From the NCBI GenBank assembly GCA_050011775.1, contig JBEKIL010000004.1, positions 1 through 64,000 on the forward strand: a stretch of DNA of 64,000 bases, read 5' to 3'. Under the pieces are notes generated by a model. That model ran no database searches, was not told the origin of the DNA, and saw only the letters and a program-made list of their open reading frames with translations. This stretch comes from CAVZMI01 sp050011775 (GTDB lineage Bacteria > Bacteroidota > Ignavibacteria > UBA10030 > CAVZMI01). Made by a program: the position numbers and the translations under genes. Of the stretch, positions 17,101 to 25,368 are shown piece by piece (position 1 is the first letter of the stretch; every line of letters starts with the position of its first letter).

Positions 17101-17366
17101 TTACTCCCATCAATCCATCCATTCAAAACGTAGAGTGTATACGGGCTTGATGCTGTCTGAGGAACTGAGAATCTATCGCTCTGCGTTACAGGTGGACCGC
17201 TCGAACGCTCAAATTTTTTCGGCCCGTAGACCAGAAACGGATTAAGCGGTAACTGTGGTATTGTCTGTGCCTGCGCACCGTAGTGCGCTCCGGCACACAG
17301 GTGCGCGATAAGAGATGATACGACATAGAAAAATATGGCGGCAATAAATATGGTGCGGTGATTCAT
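14196..17366 (-). CDS. Secreted protein with eight Ig-like repeats and a HEAT-like C-terminal region
   Basis: 1056 residues, ATG five bases after GGAGG, with an N-terminal signal/anchor (IFIAAIFFYVVSSLIAHLC). After a ~150-residue head come eight tandem repeats of about 80-90 residues. Each opens with a PPVxxITxPxDG(L/F)xTRD segment and ends with GxNTIxIxATDxAGNxT, the bacterial Ig-like fold of adhesins and surface proteins. The final ~200 residues are helical (LLAHRPNSLLAVQVVELIG, ILLQVAQLHHDVEVRGMALN), like HEAT-type repeats. No T9SS sorting domain is visible. It directly precedes the giant RHS gene (54 bp) and probably shares its transcript. A role in surface display or contact with target cells is plausible but inferred from position. 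Confidence 0.8.
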   Translation of the reverse strand: MNHRTIFIAAIFFYVVSSLIAHLCAGAHYGAQAQTIPQLPLNPFLVYGPKKFERSSGPPVTQSDRFSVPQTASSPYTLYVLNGWIDGSKRVTSATIKINGKTVLDQNDFKKIIPLIIKTVSLNKDNEIQITINGKPGTFITIAMTGTDKNPPKIVITNPVNNLVTRELQVTCTGTVTDETIAILTINGKLVLLRSGGAFTYNVQLSEGVNTINFVARDIFGNTSKEVRSVVRDTKAPVVTLTSPADGMRTPASTVLVSGSVIDATPVVVTANGQQLASRSGIPVGSNKTFSGQIPLNAGMNQITVIVTDGAGNQTTIIRTVHRTGSAPVLKVTSPVDGYITKDGAITVQGTVIDSSGTAVTVTVNGVQVPLNTNGSFNGDVTLIEGTNRITITALNGLGQSSTVLRTVRKDSMPPVLVVNNPVDGLLTKDSVVAVFGSVKDSTNVTLKVNGQLVVINPDGSFSMEMALVEGMNTVEIKATDAAGNSTIVQKSVRKDATPPVMVITAPEDNKVIRDSIITVSGSVSDSTSITVTVNDKAVILNPDGLFSAQVILDEGINQIKIEATDFLGNKTTILRSVRRDMQPPVLMIISPIDSLVTRDSVLFVQGTAFDSVGITLTVNGDTVAIGADGAWSKQITLREGKTTISIVVIDLAGNTTTLTRHITRDTLPPVITISTPSDGFITRQTKVEVTALIQDSTKVSVKVNDSTVNVTAGGVVNTDVMLIQGTDTIKVSAVDAAGNSSERRCIVVCDTLPPVLTITAPADSVVLRKDTISISGTVLDSTGVNVKINGDSVSVEADGSFSKNVNVMVGENIYTITATDLAGNTTTAVRHVIRDTSSAIISYDELVDSLTAASTGISDPFSVISNICEKKEGAIQALDELLSQDVVSDSGDTLSDKDTLLAHRPNSLLAVQVVELIGTPSACEILLQVAQLHHDVEVRGMALNALSTSYYQSVCNNPESSSGYDPDVNIIHVLLKALDDSTKVIGLDKKIGEITREGFQNWTGVDTGEPGDSNSTITDPNTGETMTVAKYRDKWWSEVGVNMTWNAAAMRFQIP

Positions 17367-17453
17367 ACGACCTCCGGAGTGGTTAAATCGTAAGCTATAT
17401 TCACACTACTAAATAATAGTCTTCAAATACCCTTCGACTCTCCGCCTGCGTCC

Positions 17454-17512
17454 CCCCGACTTCGTCGGGGTCGGGACTTCGGCGGGTCGCTCCACGTAGT
17501 GGTACTTTAGTG
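17454..17512. repeat. Palindromic repeat unit: GTCGGGG hairpin plus TGGTACTTTAGTG
   Basis: CCCCGAC-TTC-GTCGGGG is followed by a second palindrome, CCACGTAGTGG, that runs into TACTTTAGTG. Variants TGGCACTTTAGTG (17600-17612) and TGGTACTTCAGTG (18709-18721) each follow other G/C-rich or hairpin sequence, which suggests a dispersed family with a conserved tail. Confidence 0.6.
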
Positions 17513-17661
17513 CAGCGTGACGTTGAATCTTTTTTACGCCCCACGTTCCATTTTTTCATGTCCCACGTTGTCTGTGGGATGAGTGGGGTTGTGGGACGAT
17601 GGCACTTTAGTGTATGCCCACGCATGAATAAGATCTCAGTGTTCTTTTTTTCTATTTCTTA

Positions 17662-17725
17662 CGCACCCCAAAGGGGTGCGCCTACCGTTTAGCTGAGTCG
17701 GTAGCCGCGGGCTTCATGCCCGCGT
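17662..17725. repeat. Tandem hairpin cluster
   Basis: Three adjacent inverted repeats: CGCACCCC-AAA-GGGGTGCG, then CTACCG...CGGTAG, then CGCGGGC-TTCAT-GCCCGCG. Similar CACCCTGTAGGGGTGCG-type elements occur at 18851-18867 and a related ACCCTGTAAGGGT at about 18783. They look like the dispersed palindromic repeats common in FCB-group intergenic DNA. Confidence 0.55.
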
Positions 17726-18605
17726 ACGAATGAAATCTTATTCTTGCTTGTTTCTCTTTTTATTTGCACCCCAATTTCCGCCTCCACTTCGTTTTGGCGG
17801 ACAGGTTGTCGGAGTGCTGGTACTGTCTAAAATGTATTTTTAGACAGTAGTTTGGGTGTTAAATCGAAAGGAAACATCTCTTCATTAATCAACTGCACAT
17901 ATTCATCGTACTAGAAACAGACTCTTTACCTATACCTTTACCTTAACCTACTTTTTCGGGAGGTGCGATGAATTCATGTTTCTTTCGCTGGTATTGTACT
18001 AATATTCACGTTATTTGTCAATAGATAATGTAAAAAATATTCGAATTCGCGATATTTTAATGTCTCAACGCAGTTTATTTTTTTATCGCTAATGAGATCA
18101 TGGATAGAATGTGAACCTCTATGAAGGCTGTCAGAGGCGCATCTTCTGAACTGGAATTTTATGTAATGAAGTGCATCATACTGAGCAAGTCTGCATACCT
18201 GTCCGTAATCTTACTGACGGGATCAGCGTTGGGGCTCGCAGACTGGCAGAACTCACGGTCGAACCGCACACCGTTCCCCTCGAATTCTTTTTCGAGCTCG
18301 GACTCCTTGTCGGTGTGACGCCGAATTTCGGTTCGGCCTTCGAAACGGGTATTGGACTGCTCTTCAATCCCCGAACCGATAACTGCGGGAAAAAACGATG
18401 CTTCTGATGCCGGGGATCTACCGATCATGGGTTATCAGTACTTTCCAAAATAAATTAATAATTGTCGAAGAACCGTTGAAACATGAAGTATTGGACATGG
18501 TAATGCCAGCATTGCATAGAAGGCCCCGGCATGCTGTCCAAAACATGGTAGAAAGAATCATTCAAGAAAGGAAATATGATTAATGATCCACCTTGAGAAA
18601 TATCT

Positions 18606-18721
18606 CACCCCTTCAGGGTTTTTTCGATGTTCTTTCTTTAAAGATTCAAGGGGTTACGCCCCTTGCGGATATATCCCACCCCGCCTGAATCCCGATAGAA
18701 TCGGGATGATGGTACTTCAGT
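18606..18721. repeat. Palindromic repeat cluster ending in TGGTACTTCAGTG
   Basis: ACCCCTTCAGGGTT, then GGGGTTACGCCCC, then TCCCGAT-AGA-ATCGGGA (18690-18706), followed by the tail TGGTACTTCAGTG. The combination of hairpin and conserved tail matches the unit at 17454-17512. Confidence 0.5.
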
Positions 18722-19107
18722 GTTGGGGTGGTTTTTAAAGGCATATCCATACTGCGAAATTCAATAATTACGTTGCATTCAGACCCTGTAAGGGTTAGAT
18801 ACTCCGGCTTGGGATGAAATCCCAAGAAATGTCAAAAGAAAGTTACTTCTGCACCCTGTAGGGGTGCGATATCTATTTTGGACAAGTCTGAGTTTCAATA
18901 TACAATAAACCAACTGTACTCGGATCTTTGATTCACCATTACTCGTGCTGCGACTGTGGATTTAACTCTTGCCGTAGTTTTACTATTCATGGTTTTCCTT
19001 TAAAAGATTTTCCTCTCCATTCACAATTCCGCCTTCTCCCCCTGACTTCGTCGGGGTCGGGATCCGGCGGACAGGTCGCAATTCGAAATTCACAATTCTC
19101 TTCTTTT

Positions 19108-20463
19108 CTATTCCTCCTTCATCAATCCGTACCGCTTCATTTTCGTATAGAGATGACTACGCTGTATATCGAGTGCCTCGGCGGTCTTTGTAATATTCCA
19201 CTGATGAAGCTCGAGCTGACTTCTGATGAACAGCTTCTCTGCCTGATCCTTAAATTCCTGAAATGTTGTACTTGTAGTAAGCATGGCGTCAAATTCACCT
19301 TTTATCGCAGCAGGAGACGGCTGGATCAATTGCACATCAATCCGATTCCCGGGCGACATAATGACCAGACGTTCGACCATATTTCGAAGTTCCCGGACAT
19401 TCCCGCCCCACTCCATCGATTCAAGAACTTTCAATACCTCATGTTCCACCTGTTTTGCCGGCATACCGTTTCGGGAACAAATATCGTCGACAAAATGCTT
19501 CACAAGCAGAGGTATATCTTCTCTGTGTTCGCGGAGCGCAGGAACGTGTATCGGGATGACATTTAAACGATGATAAAGATCCTCGCGGAATTGTCCCTTA
19601 GCAATCTCTTCCTTAAGGTTCTTATTTGTTGCTGCGATGATCCGTACATCGACCGATATCGTTCTATTCCCTCCCACCCTTTCAATTTTCCCCTCCTCAA
19701 GTGCCCGGAGTACTTTTGCCTGAGCCGGCAGACTCATATCACCGACTTCATCAAGGAATATTGTTCCCTCATCCGCCTGTTCAAATTTTCCGATGCGCTG
19801 TGTAGTCGCACCGGTAAACGAACCCTTCTCATGGCCGAAGAGCTCGGACTCGATAAGCTCTGTCGGAATCGCAGCACAGTTGACTTCGATCAACGGCTTC
19901 CGGGCGCGGCGGCTGAACCTGTGGATTGCTTTCGCGACCAGTTCTTTTCCTGTCCCGTTATCTCCGGTGATTAGGATGCGGGAATCGGTGGGAGCAACCC
20001 GCTCGATTAGGGCAAGAATATCCATCATGACTTTGCTCTTCCCGATAATGGTATCCCGTCCTTCAAGTGTTTCCTTGATTTTTTTATAATCCTTTACAAG
20101 GAGAGTCCGTTCAATAGAATTCCGGATAGTTACCAGGACTTTATCCCGATCGAGAGGTTTTTGGAGAAAATCGAATGCGCCTCGCTTTGTAGCTTCTACG
20201 GCGGTTTCAATAGTACCATGCCCGGAAATCATTACGACCGGAAGATCCGGATTGAGCTGACGGATTTTATCGAGGGTTTCCAGACCATCCATTCCCGGCA
20301 TTTTAACATCGAGGAGGACAACAGCGTATCCATTTGACTGTAATTTCTCCAGCGCTTCGGATCCCGACGATGCACAATCGACTGTAAATTTTTCGTATTC
20401 CAGAATCATCGTGAGCGATTCCTGAATACTGCGCTCGTCATCAACAACAAGAATGGTTTTCAT
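19108..20463 (-). CDS. Sigma-54-dependent response regulator (NtrC/AtoC family)
   Basis: 451 residues in three domains. A receiver domain (1-120) carries the acidic pair in VVDDE, the phospho-acceptor Asp in VVLLDVKMPGMDG and the switch Lys in LQKPLD. An AAA+ sigma-54 activation domain (~140-370) has Walker A GDNGTGKE, the sigma-54-contacting loop as GSFTGA, and Walker B GTIFLDEVGDM. A Fis-type helix-turn-helix at the end reads WNITKTAEALDIQRSHLY. It would activate sigma-54 promoters after phosphorylation by an unidentified histidine kinase. ATG start about ten bases after GAAGG. It is 23 bp downstream of the hypothetical gene at 20487-21233 and may be co-transcribed. No cognate kinase is adjacent; the signalling cluster at 32-40 kb is a possible source. 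Confidence 0.93.
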   Translation of the reverse strand: MKTILVVDDERSIQESLTMILEYEKFTVDCASSGSEALEKLQSNGYAVVLLDVKMPGMDGLETLDKIRQLNPDLPVVMISGHGTIETAVEATKRGAFDFLQKPLDRDKVLVTIRNSIERTLLVKDYKKIKETLEGRDTIIGKSKVMMDILALIERVAPTDSRILITGDNGTGKELVAKAIHRFSRRARKPLIEVNCAAIPTELIESELFGHEKGSFTGATTQRIGKFEQADEGTIFLDEVGDMSLPAQAKVLRALEEGKIERVGGNRTISVDVRIIAATNKNLKEEIAKGQFREDLYHRLNVIPIHVPALREHREDIPLLVKHFVDDICSRNGMPAKQVEHEVLKVLESMEWGGNVRELRNMVERLVIMSPGNRIDVQLIQPSPAAIKGEFDAMLTTSTTFQEFKDQAEKLFIRSQLELHQWNITKTAEALDIQRSHLYTKMKRYGLMKEE

Positions 20464-20486
20464 TGCCGTAGGCCTTCATGATAAAT

Positions 20487-21233
20487 CTATTTTTCAATTT
20501 CTCGAATTTTTACAGAATCAACAAGAACTTCACTGGGTAGGACCTTCATTCCGTCGAACAACATCTTTCCAAGTTGGACTCCCTGACTGTTTGCCCGGCG
20601 ATCACGCGGATCGTCAAGTCCATCGACAATGTAACGCTGTTCCAGTACCTCGGTCCAATCACCGAGAGTCTTTGCATACGCTCCACTCCCACTGAGATAG
20701 GCTAAAAAAGCTGATCCGAAAAAATGTTGGAGTTTATCCTGATCACCAGATTTCCATTTTGGACTATCGGTATAAAAGTGCGAGGGCAGATGATCAAGCC
20801 GTTTTTGAAAATATTGATCCGACTCAGTCGTCAGAGGAATAACTACCACAAATCCAAATAATGGCATGCGAACTCCGACTTTTGCATGATCTGTAGTCCC
20901 AACGAAACACAGAAACAAAGCTGCGTCAATATCTCCCCGTGCGATCTGAAGTCCTTTCTGAAAAATCAGATCCACCGCCTGTCGATCCCCGGAGTCGCGA
21001 CGAAACGATTGAAAAGCATCCCATCGAATAAATTCCTTCATCGCAAGTATGCCGGACACGCTTTCAGGAAGTATCCACTCGGCGACAGATCGAAGAATAG
21101 AGCGTTCCGGCTCATAGAGCAACAGCGAATCGGCGCGCGTCGGACAATCAAGGATGCGAATCTCTTGTGAGCAGAGTTCCTTCCCCGGTATGAGGAAAAT
21201 AATGCCACAGATAATAAAATGTATCCGTATCGT
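20487..21233 (-). CDS. Hypothetical exported protein with apparent ACG start
   Basis: The reading frame is open from the stop of the upstream gene and contains no ATG/GTG/TTG before a TTG at 21122. The sequence upstream of that TTG encodes a clean signal peptide (IRIHFIICGIIFLIPGKELC). An ACG at 21231-21233 lies six bases after AAAGGA and would start a 248-residue protein with that signal peptide intact. The TTG at 21122 has no clear RBS and would remove it. The body contains DKLQHFFGSAFLAYLSG, which resembles the DKxxHFxxSA motif of DUF2279/YfiM-type envelope proteins, and DPRDRRANSQGVQLG. The similarity is weak and function is unknown. It lies 23 bp after the spermidine-synthase-like gene, so probably in one operon with it. 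Confidence 0.65.
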   Translation of the reverse strand, partial: TIRIHFIICGIIFLIPGKELCSQEIRILDCPTRADSLLLYEPERSILRSVAEWILPESVSGILAMKEFIRWDAFQSFRRDSGDRQAVDLIFQKGLQIARGDIDAALFLCFVGTTDHAKVGVRMPLFGFVVVIPLTTESDQYFQKRLDHLPSHFYTDSPKWKSGDQDKLQHFFGSAFLAYLSGSGAYAKTLGDWTEVLEQRYIVDGLDDPRDRRANSQGVQLGKMLFDGMKVLPSEVLVDSVKIREIEK

Positions 21234-21239
21234 GTGTTT

Positions 21240-21245
21240 TCCTTT
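21240..21245 (-). promoter_or_regulatory. Shine-Dalgarno AAAGGA placing an ACG start at 21233
   Basis: AAAGGA on the minus strand, six bases (AAACAC) before ACG. It decides the start of the 20487-21233 gene in favour of ACG over the downstream TTG, because it restores the signal peptide. Confidence 0.55.
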
Positions 21246-21256
21246 CGTGCACCCTG

Positions 21257-24200
21257 CTACGGTGCCACGGGTCGTACCGCTCTTTGTCTTACTTTATAAA
21301 AGACGCTCATTGCCAGCACATTCCTCGGGTTGATCTCAAGCGCCTGGTTGGCATAGATAAGAGCTAAAATATCGTTTTCTGACTCCACTGCAGCCATCGC
21401 CGCATATGCAAGCATTCGCTCATCATTTAATAATGGATCATCCAAATTTTTTTCTTCGCGGTAACTCATGATTGCTCGAAATCCCTTCAATGCTTTCCGA
21501 TAATGACCTTCATGATAATCCAGCAGTGCCTGTAAGACCAAGAAACCCTGTGTACTGTCTTTTCCAACGGCTTGTCCTTCCGTAATCAATTTCTCAAGTT
21601 CCGAGGGATCAGTTTGTACAAGAAACGACGATTGTTCTTCGAGCCGTTGATATATCATTCTCGCATAAGATATAATTGAATTAAATTTTGGATAAGATCG
21701 GCCGATTACTTGTTTCAATACCGACCTACTTTGCTCGCTTTTTCCCAATTGTTCAAGGACGCTCGCATACATCAAAGATGCCTCAATATCTTCCGGATCC
21801 AATTCCAGGTATTTCTCGAATGCATGTTCAGCCAGTCGATATTCCAACCGATGAGATCCGCTACAAAAAAAACCCAGCTCACGGTATTCCTCGGGAAGAC
21901 ATCTGTGAGAAGACAAGTACTTATTGATATATAGTGTTGTATCCGAGGATTGATATCGTGAATCAAAATTATAACACACATCGGCAATCTTATTCATAAA
22001 GAATGCACGCGGGGCCATATATTCAAGGTAAGGATATTCTTCCGTATTGGATGCTCCGAATGGATAGATTGTCTTGCTCATAGACGGAGCGATCATCTGT
22101 GTGGATAGTAAAGTGAGTAAATGATGAATTTGAACTCTGCCGAGATCCCGAGCCACCAACGGCTGTTCGATAATACGCTCCATCTCGTTGAAATCTCGTT
22201 GGACAGGAGATATAGAACCGACCAGAATGACGTCATTTCGCATTGTCATCCAGATACTGACATAAGGAAACACCCGTGTAAAAGTGCGCAGGACGAGTCC
22301 GAATAATTCATTATCCAGTTCATAGAGATGAATCCATTGAACCATCAATCCGGAAGATGATAACCGCTGTTTTGATAGCTCGAAAAATTCTTTGGTAAAT
22401 AGATTGCCGATTCCTGCAATCCAGGGATTCGATGGCTCACTGATGATAGCATCGTATCTATTCTTTGAAGTTTTCAGAAACGTTACTGCGTCTTCTATGG
22501 TCAATTTTACGCGAGGATCGGACAATACATTATAATCATGTTTATGAAATAGTGCTTCAGCTTCTCTCACCTCCGGAGATATCTCGATCACATCGACATG
22601 ACGAACCGGATGACGGGTAACGGCCCCGACTGTAATACCGCTTCCTAAACCGATGACAAGGACTGAATCGAATTTGGTGGAGAGAACCGCCGCTATATGA
22701 CTGGAAATTAATTGTGTGCCAAGATCACCCCGTGAGCTCGCATCGACTTTCCCATTTATGACAAGCGAAAGGTCGGGTTCTTCACCTGTCACGACAACTG
22801 TTGCATGAACACCTTCCTTATAGTACTGTATTTTCTTATTTTGATATGTTTCGACAAACTCTTTATATGACGACGGCACGGGTGAATGAAGGCGTTCACG
22901 GAATACCCCGACACTGAGTGCCTGGTTGCTCCATGCGGGGGCGATAATTCCGTACCCCAGCAGCAGTGTCCAACCACTGAGGGCGAGTATCCATCGCTTG
23001 AAGTTTTTCTCCCGGCTTGTCAGAAGAATGATTGTCGCGAGCAGAAGGCTGATGGCTATTCCCAATTGAATCGATCGGTGGACACCAATCCATGGAATGA
23101 AAAGTAATCCCGTCAATAGTGAACCGAAAACCGTCCCCAGGGTATTTATCGAAAAGACACTTCCGACTGATTTTCCTATCCATCGAATATCTGTCGCAAC
23201 GATCCGGCTGATGAGAGGCAATGCCATTCCAAGAAAGACCGTCGGCAGAAGCATAAGAAGAAAACAAAATACATACTCAATAATGACAAAGAAATAATAG
23301 CCTTCTGTCGTTCGACTCACCATGTCCCCGATAACCCAGAAGTAATACGGCAGGCGCTGATAGAGCGGAAGAACAAGCAGCATCGAGATACCGACGGCAA
23401 GCTCACAGATCCCCAAAAATGTATAGAGGTTTTTCAGGCGCTGAACGATTTTTGATACGATATAGCTTCCGATCGTGATTCCAGAAATAAAGGCCATCAG
23501 CATCAATGAAAATGAATATACCGATGAACCGAGGATCAGAGTGAGTAATCGAATCCAGGTCAACTCGTAGACCATGGCAGCAAAACCCGATAGAGCCGCC
23601 GTCAGCAGGGCTATTCGTATCTCTTGCGATGAAAAAATATAAGCCGGCTCTACATTCCCTTCGACCGCTGTCTCGACCGGCGCTGCTTCCGGTAACTGCT
23701 CTTCTTCCTTCCAGAAAAATGAAAGAACGATCATTCCGGAGCCAATGATACAATTCATGATTGCCGCGATATAGACGGTATTGCTCAATCCAAACGCTTC
23801 AATAAGAAAAAAGCCGGCAAAGAAAGAACCCACGACCGCCCCAAAGCTGTTGAGGAAATATAAAATGCCGACCTCTTTGCCCGTTTCATCGATCTTTTTC
23901 GTGATAAAACGAGCCAGAACCGGCAGAGTCCCGCCCATTAAAAAAGTCGGGAGGAACAGCGATACAACACTCACACCCAGTTTCAACGAAAGGACCAGTA
24001 TTCCGTCGGATGGAGCATCGACACCTGCAACAATGGCGATGTATGTCTTTTCGAGCAAACGAAGAAACGGAGGATAAAAGAAACAATAAAGACCGATGAC
24101 TACTTCAAGAAAACCGTACAACCGTAGCCGTGACGAAGTGATATCAGATCGTTTCCCCCAGAAATACGCTCCCGCAGCCAATCCCCCCATGAATGTGGCC

Positions 24201-24340
24201 AACACAACGGTATGTGCATATGTTGTATTCCCGATAAACAACGCAAGATACTTTGCCCACACAACCTCATAAATCAATCCACAAATTCCAGAAATGATAA
24301 ATGCCAAAGCGACAACGGTAAGGATATTCTGGTTCTTCAT
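21257..24340 (-). CDS. Membrane spermidine-synthase-like protein with TPR tail
   Basis: About 1027 residues starting at MKNQNILTVV (24340); GAGGAG ends only two bases before this ATG, and a TTG four codons upstream is less likely. The N-terminal ~500 residues form about 14 membrane helices in two blocks (GLIYEVVWAKYLALFIGNT; MVYELTWIRLLTLILGSS), as in fused MFS/spermidine-synthase proteins. A Rossmann methyltransferase-like domain follows (~550-740) with VLVIGLGSGITVGAV and DVIEIS. The polyamine-pocket motif is SEPSNPW rather than the D-S/T-x-DP of true SpeE, so aminopropyl transfer is doubtful. The last ~250 residues hold TPR-type repeats (AFEKYLELDPEDIEASLMYA, YANQALEINPRNVLAM). Substrate unknown; probably an integral inner-membrane enzyme. 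Confidence 0.85.
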   Translation of the reverse strand: MKNQNILTVVALAFIISGICGLIYEVVWAKYLALFIGNTTYAHTVVLATFMGGLAAGAYFWGKRSDITSSRLRLYGFLEVVIGLYCFFYPPFLRLLEKTYIAIVAGVDAPSDGILVLSLKLGVSVVSLFLPTFLMGGTLPVLARFITKKIDETGKEVGILYFLNSFGAVVGSFFAGFFLIEAFGLSNTVYIAAIMNCIIGSGMIVLSFFWKEEEQLPEAAPVETAVEGNVEPAYIFSSQEIRIALLTAALSGFAAMVYELTWIRLLTLILGSSVYSFSLMLMAFISGITIGSYIVSKIVQRLKNLYTFLGICELAVGISMLLVLPLYQRLPYYFWVIGDMVSRTTEGYYFFVIIEYVFCFLLMLLPTVFLGMALPLISRIVATDIRWIGKSVGSVFSINTLGTVFGSLLTGLLFIPWIGVHRSIQLGIAISLLLATIILLTSREKNFKRWILALSGWTLLLGYGIIAPAWSNQALSVGVFRERLHSPVPSSYKEFVETYQNKKIQYYKEGVHATVVVTGEEPDLSLVINGKVDASSRGDLGTQLISSHIAAVLSTKFDSVLVIGLGSGITVGAVTRHPVRHVDVIEISPEVREAEALFHKHDYNVLSDPRVKLTIEDAVTFLKTSKNRYDAIISEPSNPWIAGIGNLFTKEFFELSKQRLSSSGLMVQWIHLYELDNELFGLVLRTFTRVFPYVSIWMTMRNDVILVGSISPVQRDFNEMERIIEQPLVARDLGRVQIHHLLTLLSTQMIAPSMSKTIYPFGASNTEEYPYLEYMAPRAFFMNKIADVCYNFDSRYQSSDTTLYINKYLSSHRCLPEEYRELGFFCSGSHRLEYRLAEHAFEKYLELDPEDIEASLMYASVLEQLGKSEQSRSVLKQVIGRSYPKFNSIISYARMIYQRLEEQSSFLVQTDPSELEKLITEGQAVGKDSTQGFLVLQALLDYHEGHYRKALKGFRAIMSYREEKNLDDPLLNDERMLAYAAMAAVESENDILALIYANQALEINPRNVLAMSVFYKVRQRAVRPVAP

Positions 24341-24406
24341 AACTCCTCGCAATGATTTAATTAACCATAAAAACTACTAAGCATACTGAAATTTCTACTT
24401 CATTAT

Positions 24407-25339
24407 TCATGTGGGACGTGACAACCTCGATTGGAAGGAATTCGCAGTAATCAGAATACCTTCCCGGACGGCGACCGATGGCTTCCAACCCAGAAGACGT
24501 TCGATCTTTTTTGATGAAATGACGCTTCGGAGTTGCTCTCCCTTCTTCGCCTGACCATGAATCTCGGGCATATGAGAACCGACGGCAGCCTGGACGTACG
24601 CATAAAGAGTATTGACATCCGTTTCGATCCCTGTCCCAATATTGAAAATTTCCGAATTCTGGCACGTGAGCGCAAGCACATTTGCTTCGACAACATCGCC
24701 GACATATACATAATCGCGCGTCTGTCGGCCGTCGCCATTTATGACCGGCTGTTCACCCCGAAGTAATTTATCCGTAAATATTGCTATCACACCCGCTTCG
24801 CCGTATGGATTTTGACGCGGGCCATAGATGTTTGCATACCGAAGAATGATCGAGGGAAGTCCATAAACCTCTCCATAATAATACAGATATTTTTCTGTTG
24901 CAAGTTTTGCAATTCCATAGGGAGAGAGAGGACATGTCGGGTGATCTTCATCGGCTGGGAAATAATCCTGTTCACCGTAGATCGCTCCACCTGTCGATGA
25001 AAAGATCACTTTTTTAACCCCATTTCGTATCGCATTTTCCATCAGATTCAGCATGCCAACGATATTGACGGAAGCATCGAATTGCGGTTCGGCGACAGAT
25101 TTCCGGACATCCATCTGTGCAGCATGGTGGTTCACAATTTCAATCGGATACATTTTGAAAATGGATTCAATTTCAGACGATCGGATATCTATCTGAAAAA
25201 AATGCGCCTTTGGATTAATGTTCTCCCGCTGCCCTGTCGATAGATCGTCAATGATAAATACCGAATGACCTGCTTCGATATATGCATCAACAACATGCGA
25301 ACCGATGAATCCGGCTCCTCCTGTGACAAGAATATTCAT
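24407..25339 (-). CDS. NAD-dependent epimerase/dehydratase (UDP-glucose 4-epimerase-like)
   Basis: 310 residues, the usual length for extended short-chain dehydrogenases. The NAD-binding Rossmann motif TGGAGFIGSH is at residues 6-15, the catalytic Tyr/Lys pair is SPYGIAKLATEKY (about 147-157), and a Ser/Thr triplet lies in IFSSTGGAIYG. NIYGPRQNPYGEAGV is typical of UDP-glucose/UDP-N-acetylglucosamine 4-epimerases. It would supply sugar nucleotides for surface polysaccharide. ATG start after GAGGTAGGT. It is 29 bp downstream of purD and in the same orientation as a glycosyltransferase two genes upstream (26658-27962), supporting a role in glycan synthesis. The exact sugar cannot be read from the sequence. 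Confidence 0.9.
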   Translation of the reverse strand: MNILVTGGAGFIGSHVVDAYIEAGHSVFIIDDLSTGQRENINPKAHFFQIDIRSSEIESIFKMYPIEIVNHHAAQMDVRKSVAEPQFDASVNIVGMLNLMENAIRNGVKKVIFSSTGGAIYGEQDYFPADEDHPTCPLSPYGIAKLATEKYLYYYGEVYGLPSIILRYANIYGPRQNPYGEAGVIAIFTDKLLRGEQPVINGDGRQTRDYVYVGDVVEANVLALTCQNSEIFNIGTGIETDVNTLYAYVQAAVGSHMPEIHGQAKKGEQLRSVISSKKIERLLGWKPSVAVREGILITANSFQSRLSRPT

Positions 25340-25368
25340 ACCTACCTCGTAATCAGACTATTATGTTT

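Larger units (their letters stand above)
17367..19107. other. Gene-free 1.7-kb region with palindromic repeats
   Basis: No frame here shows a recognisable family, RBS or convincing codon pattern. The stretch instead holds many short perfect hairpins: 17454-17470, 17493-17503, 17662-17680, 17707-17725 and 18690-18706. There are also direct repeats such as the CCCCGACTTCGTCGGGG unit, repeated nearly exactly around 19039-19056. It separates the minus-strand NtrC gene from the Ig/RHS operon, so it must contain the promoter of the latter. I could not assign one. Long AT-rich tracts around 17990-18090 are candidates. Confidence 0.6.

Noticed and set aside
17401..17692. Short open frames of 60-75 codons
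   Set aside because: They run through palindromic repeats and have no coding features.
18159..18428. Overlapping open frames on both strands, one with a beta-barrel-like segment (VGVTPNFGSAFETGIG)
   Set aside because: No RBS, no extended family match and no clean start; too short to call a gene. It could be a decayed outer-membrane protein remnant, but the evidence is insufficient.
17454..18880. CRISPR array
   Set aside because: The repeats are palindromic units of different length and irregular spacing, with no spacers of constant size and no cas genes nearby.
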